From: JBJEQG01 sp051881635
Lineage (GTDB): Bacteria; Bacillota; Clostridia; Oscillospirales; Acutalibacteraceae
Assembly: GCA_051881635.1 (NCBI GenBank)
Contig: JBJEQG010000163.1
Location: 1 to 7,884, forward strand
Direction: 5' to 3'
Length of the DNA stretch: 7,884 nucleotides
Positions 1-5,808 of the stretch are shown here, one piece after another. Position 1 is the stretch's first letter. The number at the start of each line of letters is the position of its first letter. The position numbers and the translations under genes are program-made. The notes below the pieces were generated by a model. It had not been told where the DNA came from and did not search any database. It saw only the letters and a program-made list of their open reading frames with translations.

Positions 1-18
1 GAGGACTTTCAATTCTCG

Positions 19-40
19 ATATGGATATATTTGTCCATAT
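19..40. repeat. 7-bp inverted repeat ahead of the coiled-coil gene
   Basis: ATATGGA (19-25) and TCCATAT (34-40) are exact reverse complements separated by 8 nt, just upstream of the preferred start codon at 63. It could be an operator or a weak RNA hairpin. The stretch 1-62 is probably the tail of an upstream gene: two frames are open from the window edge and stop at TGA 43-45 and TAG 47-49, so the repeat may simply be coding sequence. No promoter hexamers are evident here. Confidence 0.35.
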
Positions 41-62
41 TTTGAGTAGCAGGTACTTGCTT

Positions 63-1343
63 ATGAGCGGACCTAAAACATCGCATTATACGCTAACCCG
101 GGAACAGCGTCGTATCCTTGAGGAACAGCGTAGAATTAGAATTGAAAGAGAAATGCTTGCAAAACATATAGGGGATGCCAGAAGTGTCATTGTAGAATCT
201 GACCGTATTATCGGGCAAATGGAGCCACTCTATGCAGAAATTGGTGCTGACACTACTACTCTGACACAAGCTAAAACACTACATGAGGCCGCAGTGATTG
301 CTCTTGCTCAGGCATCATCTGCAAGCGATAAGGATGGATCTGCACAATTGCAGGAGATAAATCAAAATTTGCGGGCAGCAATTCGTAAACTCACATCCAT
401 AACAAAAGCGGTAACAACAGAATATGCTTCTGCAGATAAGGCGTTCCGTACTGAGTTGGCAGATCGCATTGATGGCGGTTTTGATTTTACATTTGATACC
501 ATTGGCGATACATCCGGTGTTAGTAGTAGCCCCTTTACAAAGAATATTCAGTCTGAGTTAGACGATCTTGCTGCACTGTCACTAACTGATGATCAGAAAG
601 CCAGAGTTGAAGCAATTCAGGCAAAGTTTGCGGAAATTGAAGATCCTGATTTCTTAAAGAACTTCTACGCAATGACAGTAGTTCCCTTTGCAAAAGAATG
701 TCGGGCTTATCATGCTGCTTATGCAGCTCAAGGTGAGGAATATGAGCGTAAATGCTTCATCTATGAGTCAAATGCCAAAAAGCTCGGTATTGCAGCAGAG
801 TATGTACCATTTTCTTCTGACGCTATTGCTGTTCTGGATGATAGAATTAAAGAAACGGAAGATGCCATTCGACATCAAGATGAGCAAGCTTACATCAGCA
901 GATGTGTTGATGAAGCTATGCGGGAAATGGGTTACTCTGTAGTAGGCGATAGAGAAGTTGTCCGACGCAACGGGAAACGATTCCGAAACGAGCTTTATTT
1001 ATTTGATGAGGGTACTGCAGTCAATGTTACCTATTCCAGCGATGGTCAAATAACTATGGAATTGGGCGGTATCGGCACAGATGATCGCATTCCGACTGAG
1101 GCAGAAAGTGCAAGTTTGGTTTCTGATATGTGTACATTCTGCGGTGATTATTATGAGATTGAAAGACGCCTGCGTAAAAAAGGAATTATAACTAAAAGAA
1201 TCTCTATTCTTCCGCCCGATGCACAGTATGCTCAAATCATAAATGTATCTGATTATAATATGAACACCGATGTTGCTGAATATGAGGCGAAAAGTGCGAA
1301 GAAACATACAGCAAAATCCAATACACAGAGGATAGGTGAATAA
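63..1343 (+). CDS. Coiled-coil protein of unknown function, first complete gene of the phospho-signalling/AAA+ operon
   Basis: This 426-aa soluble protein has no signal peptide or membrane segment. The N-terminus (MSGPKTSHYTLT...) leads into a strongly charged Arg/Glu/Gln helix at about residues 10-35, then a long helical, Ala/Glu/Lys-rich middle that looks like coiled coil. A more compact alpha/beta domain follows from about residue 275 to 400, containing an RNGKRFRNELY segment and a CTFC pair. I do not recognise a catalytic motif. From memory, the MSGPK-S-Y-LT start recurs in uncharacterised coiled-coil proteins of similar operons; this is recollection, not a search. I chose ATG 63 over the in-frame ATG 21 because of that N-terminus and because an AGG at 51-53 is correctly spaced, whereas the 21 start has only GAGGA 15 nt away. 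It ends 2 nt before the FHA gene. Its likely role is scaffold or substrate for the AAA+ ATPase, which is inference. Confidence 0.8.
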   Translation: MSGPKTSHYTLTREQRRILEEQRRIRIEREMLAKHIGDARSVIVESDRIIGQMEPLYAEIGADTTTLTQAKTLHEAAVIALAQASSASDKDGSAQLQEINQNLRAAIRKLTSITKAVTTEYASADKAFRTELADRIDGGFDFTFDTIGDTSGVSSSPFTKNIQSELDDLAALSLTDDQKARVEAIQAKFAEIEDPDFLKNFYAMTVVPFAKECRAYHAAYAAQGEEYERKCFIYESNAKKLGIAAEYVPFSSDAIAVLDDRIKETEDAIRHQDEQAYISRCVDEAMREMGYSVVGDREVVRRNGKRFRNELYLFDEGTAVNVTYSSDGQITMELGGIGTDDRIPTEAESASLVSDMCTFCGDYYEIERRLRKKGIITKRISILPPDAQYAQIINVSDYNMNTDVAEYEAKSAKKHTAKSNTQRIGE

Positions 1344-1345
1344 CT

Positions 1346-1990
1346 ATGGAAAAGTATAAAGTATGCCCTGTCTGCGGTGTACACAATGATCCTTCCGCTT
1401 TGGAATGTTCTGATTGCGAAACGGATCTGCAAAATGTGCCTGTGGTTGATGAAAGCATGGAGCAGGCAGCACAGAACGGCGGACAATCTACTGATGCAGC
1501 ACCGATATCTGCACCAATGGTGCGAGTATGTGATTGTGGTGCAAAAAATCCGGTACAGTCAAGGCGTTGCTCTGCTTGCGGTGAAGACATTTCCATGATT
1601 ATTCCTTCGCTGGAAACTGCACCTACTTCGGATAATACTCCTGCTGTACAACAATATTTGCTATCATCTTTGGACGGAACATTTGCTTATGAAATTAAGG
1701 AAGGCAGTAATATTATCGGCAGAGAAAATGAGATGAAGGAATACCTCTCATCCAAACCGTATGTCAGTAGAAAACATGCTGAACTGACATTGGACACTAC
1801 TGCATCTACTCTGACAATTAAGAATTGTAATAACACGAATTATACATTCGTGAACAACAACATGATTTCCGGAGATATGTCTGTGGAGTTAAAAGATGGT
1901 GATGAAGTCGGTTTAGGTGGCAACGAGCAGAATGGCTCTCGTCAGATGGAGGCTGCATATTTCCTTGTGAGGATCGGAGTATGTATGTAG
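1346..1990 (+). CDS. Double zinc-ribbon FHA-domain protein (phosphothreonine reader)
   Basis: The 214-aa protein has three parts. The first zinc ribbon uses CPVC at residues 7-10 and CSDC at 21-24. A Gln/Ala-rich linker leads to a second ribbon with the tighter pair CDC at 62-64 and CSAC at 75-78. The C-terminal FHA domain spans about 103-212 and shows the family signature: Gly-Arg at 125-126, SRKHAE at 141-146 and an Asn/Thr-rich loop at 160-171. FHA domains bind phosphothreonine peptides, so this is probably the adaptor that docks a phosphorylated partner, with the ribbons making protein contacts. The ribosome site AGGTGA (1334-1339) sits at the end of the coiled-coil gene. Its last 10 bases overlap the radical SAM gene, implying translational coupling. 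The matching phosphatase is two genes downstream; the kinase is not in view. Confidence 0.9.
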   Translation: MEKYKVCPVCGVHNDPSALECSDCETDLQNVPVVDESMEQAAQNGGQSTDAAPISAPMVRVCDCGAKNPVQSRRCSACGEDISMIIPSLETAPTSDNTPAVQQYLLSSLDGTFAYEIKEGSNIIGRENEMKEYLSSKPYVSRKHAELTLDTTASTLTIKNCNNTNYTFVNNNMISGDMSVELKDGDEVGLGGNEQNGSRQMEAAYFLVRIGVCM

Positions 1991-2586
1991 CAAGGCTTCT
2001 GTATCCCGTCAATGTATTAGGACCCGGCAAGCGAATCGGTATTTGGTTTAACGGATGTAATCACCATTGTCTTGGCTGTAGCAATCCGGAATTGTGGGAG
2101 CCGCAGGAACGATATAAAACAACATTAGAAACAATAATGCAGTTGATTAGTAGTGTCTGTGCAACGCATTCGGTTGATGGGTTTACACTTACCGGTGGTG
2201 ATCCTTTTATGCAACCGGATGCGTTGAAGCAGTTGTTGCCGGAATTATCGAAAATCACGAAAGACATTTTGGTTTATACCGGTTTTGGATATGACGAAGT
2301 GCTTCGTGCATATCCTGAAATTGTATCACAAATCGGTGTGCTGATTGATGGCAAGTATGTACAGGAACGCAATACCGGCACAATTCTCCGAGGCTCCGAT
2401 AATCAAAATATTATTGTCATCAACAGTCAGCTTACTGACAAATATAATCGCTACCTTACAACTGCACAAAATGAAATACAAAATTTCACCGCATTTGACG
2501 GTGTTATATCCGTTGGCATCCATAAGCCAGAGTATGAAAATCAAGTAGACACTCTACTAAGAGGGAAAGGATTGGAAAATATATGA
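1981..2586 (+). CDS. Radical SAM protein, NrdG-like 4Fe-4S activase family
   Basis: The 201-aa protein carries the radical SAM cluster motif C-x3-C-x2-C at Cys26, Cys30 and Cys33, followed by NPELW. The SAM-binding glycine-rich motif TGGDP is at 71-75. Both match the layout of NrdG and related glycyl-radical activases, which cleave S-adenosylmethionine with a [4Fe-4S] cluster. At 201 aa it is longer than NrdG (about 155 aa), and no NrdD reductase is nearby, so a housekeeping nrdG call is not justified. The first half is conserved in appearance; the C-terminal part (about 110-201) has a DGKYV segment and an RGSDNQ segment as in activases. The start ATG 1981 lies inside the end of the FHA gene, with GAGGA (1969-1973) 7 nt upstream, and its stop overlaps the AAA+ start as ATGA. 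The substrate is unknown; a modification of an operon protein or nucleotide is possible. It needs reducing, low-oxygen conditions, fitting an anaerobe. Confidence 0.9.
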   Translation: MYVARLLYPVNVLGPGKRIGIWFNGCNHHCLGCSNPELWEPQERYKTTLETIMQLISSVCATHSVDGFTLTGGDPFMQPDALKQLLPELSKITKDILVYTGFGYDEVLRAYPEIVSQIGVLIDGKYVQERNTGTILRGSDNQNIIVINSQLTDKYNRYLTTAQNEIQNFTAFDGVISVGIHKPEYENQVDTLLRGKGLENI

Positions 2587-4454
2587 GCGATTATTTGCCG
2601 AAATGGCATCGTGAACTTGATATTTTCAACAAGATCAAGCCCATAATTATCCTGGAAGGCAATGTCCTTGATAGCTACCAATATCCCATTGAGGGTAGTG
2701 TTCCGAAAGGAAGTGTCCTGAGATTGGAGCAATATCTCCACTATTATTTCAAAGATGCCGGATATCAGGATATTGTATTCTTTGATGGCATTCGTGGATT
2801 TTACAACACTTGTGAAGGAGGATACATTCAGTCGTTCGCAAGCTTGGTAAATGCTACGGTAAGCAATCAGCAGATCCGTGCTGATTTTAAGGGGCGTAAT
2901 GGAACTGCGGCATCTATTGTACGGACGGCAATTACGCAGAATAAAAGAGCAACAGCTGTAGTCATGAATTTTGCTTCTCGCTATATTACATCACCTGCAA
3001 ATATGGAGCAGTCTGAAATTGACAGCTATACTATTCTGTTGCAGGCTTCCATGGATGCAACAGATGTACGCACCCCCAGTGGCATTCTTAAAAACATTGT
3101 GGTAATCGTCGCCAATAAGGTTAACGATATTCCTGCATGGTTCTATCTCGACAACCCGAATGTTAAAAATATATTGCTTCGTACTCCTTCCAAAGAGGAG
3201 CGTGAACAGCTCGTGAAGAGCGTTCGTTTCCACAGTTTCTTTGCAAACGATATTTATGTAGAAGAATCTCCGTATTACCAGGAACACCCGGAGGAACTGG
3301 AAAAGATTCAGGACAAGTTCGTTGGTATGACCGAAGGATTCAGTTTCACAGAACTGAACGGACTTCGCAGACTTGCAAAAAATCAACGAATTCACATTCG
3401 GAATCTTTGCGATGTTGTTGATTTATATAAATTCGGCATTAAGGAAAATCCTTGGAATACCATTGATCGTGAGGAAATTAAGAATGCTTATGTTAATTTC
3501 ACTCGTAGAGTCAAGGGCCAAGATCCTGCTATTACGAAAACTTTGGATGTCATCAAAAGAGCAATGACAGGTATGTCCGGACTCCAATCATCTTCTACCT
3601 CTCGTCCTAAGGGTGTATTGTTCTTCGCTGGTCCTACCGGTACTGGTAAGACAGAAACAGCGAAAACCCTTGCCGAAAAATTGTTCGGTGATGAACATAG
3701 CTGCATTCGTTTCGATATGAGCGAATATGGTCAGCCGCACAGCGATCAAAAGTTGCTTGGAGCACCTCCCGGTTATGTAGGTTATGAAGCTGGTGGTCAG
3801 CTAACCAATGCAGTTAAAAATAACCCGTTCTCCATTTTGCTTTTTGATGAAATTGAAAAAGCTCACCCCTCCATTTTGGACAAGTTCCTGCAGATACTCG
3901 AAGATGGTCGCATGACAGACGGTCAGGGCAATACAGTTTATTTCTCTGAAACTATCATCATCTTCACCAGTAACCTTGGTATTTATGGAATTGACGGCAA
4001 CGGAGAGCGAACTTTGCGTGTGACTCCACAAATGTCTTATGAGGAAGTTCAAAAAAGTGTTCGCAAGGGCATTGAGGAATACTTCAAACTGAAGCTTGGA
4101 AGACCCGAAATTTTGAACCGTATCGGTGAAAACATTGTTGTCTTTGACTTCATTCGTGAGGATGTAGCTGACAAAATTTTGAAGGCACAGGTTAACAAAA
4201 TTATTGCTAATCTTCAATCTGAAAAGAAGATTTCCTTGTCGTTGTCTGATGCAGCGATGGAAACACTCAGAACAAAAGCTGTTGCTAACCTTGACAACGG
4301 TGGTCGTGGTATCGGTAATATTGTTGAGAGCCTTCTGATTAACCCACTGTCCCGCTACTTGTTCGATAATGAAATTTTTGAAGATCGAACCGTTGTGATT
4401 GACGAGATTAACGCTGAAATTCAGCCCTATTCTTTGAATTGTACGGTTTCGTGA
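2583..4454 (+). CDS. AAA+ ATPase with degenerate first domain and ClpB/ClpA-type second domain
   Basis: The 623-aa protein has two AAA+ modules. The first (about 20-275) has no Walker A: its first strand is PIIILEGNVLD (20-30). It keeps a sensor-1-like VANKVND (about 176-182), a TPSKEER segment (201-207) and a lid helix starting GMTEGFS (248-254), so it is probably non-hydrolysing. The second (about 315-615) is fully equipped: Walker A GPTGTGKT 350-357, pore loop GYVGY 397-401, Walker B FDEIEKAH 421-428, sensor 1 TSN 462-464, arginine-finger motif GRPEILNRI 506-514 and sensor 2 GGRGI 573-577. This closely resembles the D2 ring of ClpB/ClpA, which threads polypeptides through a pore. The Clp N-domain, the ClpB M-domain and an IGF/IGL-type ClpP-docking loop are not seen, so an unfoldase/remodeller not tied to ClpP is likely. 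Start ATG 2583 overlaps the radical SAM stop by 4 nt. Three in-frame stops in a row (TGA TAA TGA) end it. Confidence 0.93.
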   Translation: MSDYLPKWHRELDIFNKIKPIIILEGNVLDSYQYPIEGSVPKGSVLRLEQYLHYYFKDAGYQDIVFFDGIRGFYNTCEGGYIQSFASLVNATVSNQQIRADFKGRNGTAASIVRTAITQNKRATAVVMNFASRYITSPANMEQSEIDSYTILLQASMDATDVRTPSGILKNIVVIVANKVNDIPAWFYLDNPNVKNILLRTPSKEEREQLVKSVRFHSFFANDIYVEESPYYQEHPEELEKIQDKFVGMTEGFSFTELNGLRRLAKNQRIHIRNLCDVVDLYKFGIKENPWNTIDREEIKNAYVNFTRRVKGQDPAITKTLDVIKRAMTGMSGLQSSSTSRPKGVLFFAGPTGTGKTETAKTLAEKLFGDEHSCIRFDMSEYGQPHSDQKLLGAPPGYVGYEAGGQLTNAVKNNPFSILLFDEIEKAHPSILDKFLQILEDGRMTDGQGNTVYFSETIIIFTSNLGIYGIDGNGERTLRVTPQMSYEEVQKSVRKGIEEYFKLKLGRPEILNRIGENIVVFDFIREDVADKILKAQVNKIIANLQSEKKISLSLSDAAMETLRTKAVANLDNGGRGIGNIVESLLINPLSRYLFDNEIFEDRTVVIDEINAEIQPYSLNCTVS

Positions 4455-4469
4455 TAATGAGGAATTAAG

Positions 4470-5210
4470 ATGAAAGTATGTATTAGTGTTGTAATTGGCT
4501 GCGGAAAAGGCGAATGCGAAGACACAGCAATATTCAATGAAACACTGGTTAACAATCAAATAATGTGTATTGATGACGATCATTTACGGTGTGTCGGAGT
4601 AGCTGATGGCGTCGGTGGGAATGCCGGCGGCAGAATTGCCAGCAGATATATAGTCTATCAGTTTTCTCAAAAGGAGTTCCGCCATCTTACCGAAGATGAA
4701 ATTAGGCAATTCGCAAACAATATCAACTCTGATCTTATCAAGCACGCCATTACCATTCCGGAAAAAGCTGAGATGGCAACCACCTTAACTTGTGTGGTTG
4801 CCACCGATGACGGATACTATTTAGTTCATGCAGGCAATACCAGATTGTATGTTATGCAGGGTTCCTACCTAAAACAGTTGACGACAGATCACACCACATA
4901 CAATTGGCTCATGGAATGCGGTCAGTACGAAGCAGCAGAACAATGCAATAAAAGCGAAATCAACTGCTGCTTTGGCGGTGGAAATTTATGTTATGCTAAT
5001 CGCCTTGTGGTCGAGAAACTCTTTGATACCGATTTTCCAAACACACTCGTATTAACCTCTGATGGTGTTCATGAATTTGTAGATGTTGACTTCATTGAAG
5101 AAACTTTAGTGACATCCAAATCCGACGATGATGCGGTAAAGTTGATTACAGATAAAGCTATCCAAAATGGTTCAACAGATGATAAGACCATTGCCATTAT
5201 CAGGAGATAA
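4470..5210 (+). CDS. PP2C-family Ser/Thr protein phosphatase
   Basis: The 246-aa, single-domain cytoplasmic protein shows the PP2C motifs in order: ECED at 15-18, ADGVGG at 45-50, an ATTL segment near 103, the HAGNTRLY strand around 120-127, SDG with Asp198, and DDKT with Asp237 near the end. Asp18, Asp46, Asp198 and Asp237 are the expected Mn/Mg-binding aspartates, so it should be active. The usual GDSR motif reads GNTR here, a conservative change also seen elsewhere in the family. It should dephosphorylate Ser/Thr on an operon partner, reversing the state read by the FHA protein. The ribosome site GAGGA (4459-4463) is 6 nt before the start, and the gap to the AAA+ gene is only 15 nt. It is unusually Cys-rich for a phosphatase. 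The short truncated gene that follows is 5 nt downstream. Confidence 0.94.
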   Translation: MKVCISVVIGCGKGECEDTAIFNETLVNNQIMCIDDDHLRCVGVADGVGGNAGGRIASRYIVYQFSQKEFRHLTEDEIRQFANNINSDLIKHAITIPEKAEMATTLTCVVATDDGYYLVHAGNTRLYVMQGSYLKQLTTDHTTYNWLMECGQYEAAEQCNKSEINCCFGGGNLCYANRLVVEKLFDTDFPNTLVLTSDGVHEFVDVDFIEETLVTSKSDDDAVKLITDKAIQNGSTDDKTIAIIRR

Positions 5211-5215
5211 CAGCT

Positions 5216-5284
5216 ATGGGACTTGGATTTAGAAAAAGTGTAAAAATATATGTTTCACCGGTAAGCGGTTCAACAGCCCCATAA
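5216..5284 (+). pseudogene. Truncated DUF4236-like gene, 22 codons left
   Basis: The reading frame begins MGLGFRKSVKI, the typical N-terminus of DUF4236 proteins (M-G-x-x-FRKS-hKh), with an intact ribosome site AGGAGA (5202-5207) at the end of the phosphatase gene. After about residue 11 the family sequence stops and the frame reads antisense through an IS630 transposase remnant until TAA. The breakpoint is therefore about 5248-5254. The gene was probably the next member of the operon before a deletion or insertion removed it. DUF4236 has no established function. The identification rests on a short motif. Confidence 0.6.
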
Positions 5285-5406
5285 GCATAACGATATTCTC
5301 GAATATGGTGACAGGGAACAGATGTTCCCATACCTTTTTTACACCAACAATATTTTGGCTTGTTGATTCGTCCGAACCCTGTCTCATTCTGAAACATCAG
5401 TCTGAC
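5251..5406 (-). pseudogene. IS630-family transposase fragment, catalytically dead
   Basis: On the minus strand about 50 codons read as the catalytic-core start of an IS630/DDE transposase of the clostridial type: MFQNETGFGR, then INKPKYCWCKKG, VPCHHIREYRY and YGAVEPLTGE. In this family the first catalytic Asp lies in F-x-D-E; here it is FQNE, so Asp is replaced by Asn. There is no terminal repeat, no remainder of the gene on either side, and the fragment meets the DUF4236 remnant at its 3' end and the regulator promoter at its 5' end. It is a fossil of an insertion followed by deletion. Family assignment is from recognised motifs. Confidence 0.75.
5307..5340 (+). terminator. Intrinsic terminator-like hairpin with T6 tract
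   Basis: A 7-bp stem GGGAACA (5314-5320) / TGTTCCC (5323-5329) has a 2-nt centre and is flanked by a short outer pairing GGT (5307-5309) / ACC (5332-5334). Six T residues (5335-5340) follow directly. This is the shape of a rho-independent terminator for + strand transcripts leaving the phosphatase gene. It lies inside the antisense transposase fragment, whose AAA AAA Lys-Lys codons supply the T tract, so its use as operon terminator would be acquired. Confidence 0.6.
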
Positions 5407-5408
5407 TG

Positions 5409-5436
5409 TTGAATTTGTCGAAGCGTGTGCTATAAT
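5409..5436 (+). promoter_or_regulatory. Sigma-A promoter for the Xre regulator
   Basis: TTGAAT (5409-5414, matches TTGACA at 4 of 6) and a perfect TATAAT (5431-5436) are 16 nt apart, and TG one base before the -10 makes it an extended -10 promoter. Transcription should begin near 5443, about 50 nt before the regulator start. The -35 sits right at the end of the transposase remnant. Confidence 0.75.
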
Positions 5437-5457
5437 GTAAAAAAGTGCTATTTTACA
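5436..5457. repeat. 7-bp inverted repeat overlapping the -10 and operator
   Basis: TGTAAAA (5436-5442) and TTTTACA (5451-5457) are exact reverse complements with an 8-nt loop. The right arm shares bases with the left arm of the larger palindrome at 5453-5473, so in RNA the two hairpins would be mutually exclusive. As DNA it could be a second, weaker binding site covering the transcription start. Confidence 0.45.
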
Positions 5458-5473
5458 AACGAGTCGTTTGTAA
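5453..5473. promoter_or_regulatory. Perfect 10-bp palindrome, probable operator of the Xre regulator
   Basis: Left half TTACAAACGA (5453-5462) and right half TCGTTTGTAA (5464-5473) are exact reverse complements around a single G (5463). It lies just downstream of the predicted transcription start and 19 nt before the regulator's start codon. This is the usual place and symmetry for a dimeric HTH repressor operator, so autoregulation by the downstream Xre protein is the simplest reading. I found no second copy of the half-site in intergenic parts of the window. Confidence 0.65.
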
Positions 5474-5492
5474 GAAAGGATTGGTGAAGCAT

Positions 5493-5705
5493 ATGGCTGT
5501 CAGCTATAAAAGACTTTGGAAATTATTGATTGACAGAGATATGAAGAAAAAGGATCTGGCTGAAATGGCAAATATCAGTTCCTACACAATCAACAAACTT
5601 AACTGTGGAGATAATGTGAATACAAACACGCTGGCAAAAATCTGCAGAGCATTAGGTTGCACATTTGATGATATTATGGAAGTCCTTTCTGAGGAAAAAG
5701 CCTGA
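5493..5705 (+). CDS. Small Xre/Cro-type HTH regulator (YozG-like)
   Basis: The 70-aa protein is essentially one helix-turn-helix domain. KRLWKLLIDRDMKKKDLAEM provides helices 1-2, and ISSYTINKLNCGDNV holds the recognition helix. LAKICRALGCTFDDIMEV then closes the fold with the Xre-typical 'L-x-x-I-C-x-A-L-x-C' pattern. Length and sequence match the short YozG-like Firmicute regulators that sit on mobile and defence elements. The ATG 5493 start was chosen because family members begin MAVSYK; the longer frame from 5445 would run through the palindrome. The ribosome site is AAAGGA (5475-5480) or GGTGAA (5483-5488), neither ideal. It probably represses its own promoter through the palindrome at 5453-5473 and may also control the helicase downstream. 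Confidence 0.92.
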   Translation: MAVSYKRLWKLLIDRDMKKKDLAEMANISSYTINKLNCGDNVNTNTLAKICRALGCTFDDIMEVLSEEKA

Positions 5706-5764
5706 TGTCCGTTTTGTTGGATAGTAGTTTTGATAAAGTGAAAGTGGAAGACTATCAAGATTGA
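5705..5764 (+). CDS. Possible 19-aa ORF coupled to the regulator
   Basis: The regulator's TGA stop shares its A with an ATG at 5705, which opens a 19-codon frame (starts MSVLLDSSFD, ends TGA 5762-5764). GAGGA (5691-5695) is 9 nt upstream. The peptide is acidic and matches nothing I know. It could be a leader peptide, the remnant of a larger gene, or chance. Confidence 0.25.
   Translation: MSVLLDSSFDKVKVEDYQD
5730..5758 (+). promoter_or_regulatory. Possible promoter for the helicase gene
   Basis: TTGATA (5730-5735, 5 of 6 to the -35 consensus) and TATCAA (5753-5758, 4 of 6 to the -10) are exactly 17 nt apart, 51 nt before the helicase start. The two hexamers are also reverse complements of each other, so the pair could instead be a spaced binding site. 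Weak -10, so only moderate support. Confidence 0.4.
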
Positions 5765-5785
5765 TGATTGTACATACTCAATCTT
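5757..5785 (+). promoter_or_regulatory. Hairpin in the helicase leader
   Basis: AAGATTGA (5757-5764) and TCAATCTT (5778-5785) pair perfectly over 8 bp with a 13-nt loop containing TGTACA. The stem ends 9 nt before the AAGGAG ribosome site (5795-5800) of the helicase. No T tract follows, so it is not a terminator; it may be an operator or tune translation. Confidence 0.4.
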
Positions 5786-5808
5786 TCTATGGATAAGGAG
5801 ACTGTGAA

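Noticed and set aside
21..62. Upstream ATG at 21 as start of the coiled-coil gene
   Set aside because: Ribosome-site spacing is poor, the extra residues are hydrophobic and unlike the following protein, and the ATG lies in the inverted repeat and probable upstream gene tail.
1981..2586. Calling the radical SAM gene nrdG
   Set aside because: No nrdD is present, the protein is longer than NrdG, and the context is phospho-signalling rather than nucleotide reduction.
3801..4583. 260-codon minus-strand frame opposite the AAA+ gene
   Set aside because: It spans the end of one real gene and the start of another, contains no motif, and mirrors conserved AAA+ D2 sequence.
5445..5492. ATG 5445 as start of the Xre regulator
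   Set aside because: It lies at or just after the predicted transcription start with no ribosome site, and its extra codons are the palindrome itself.
5493..5764. Toxin-antitoxin pair made of the regulator and the 19-codon frame
   Set aside because: The peptide is acidic and not membrane-active in appearance, and nothing in it resembles a known toxin.
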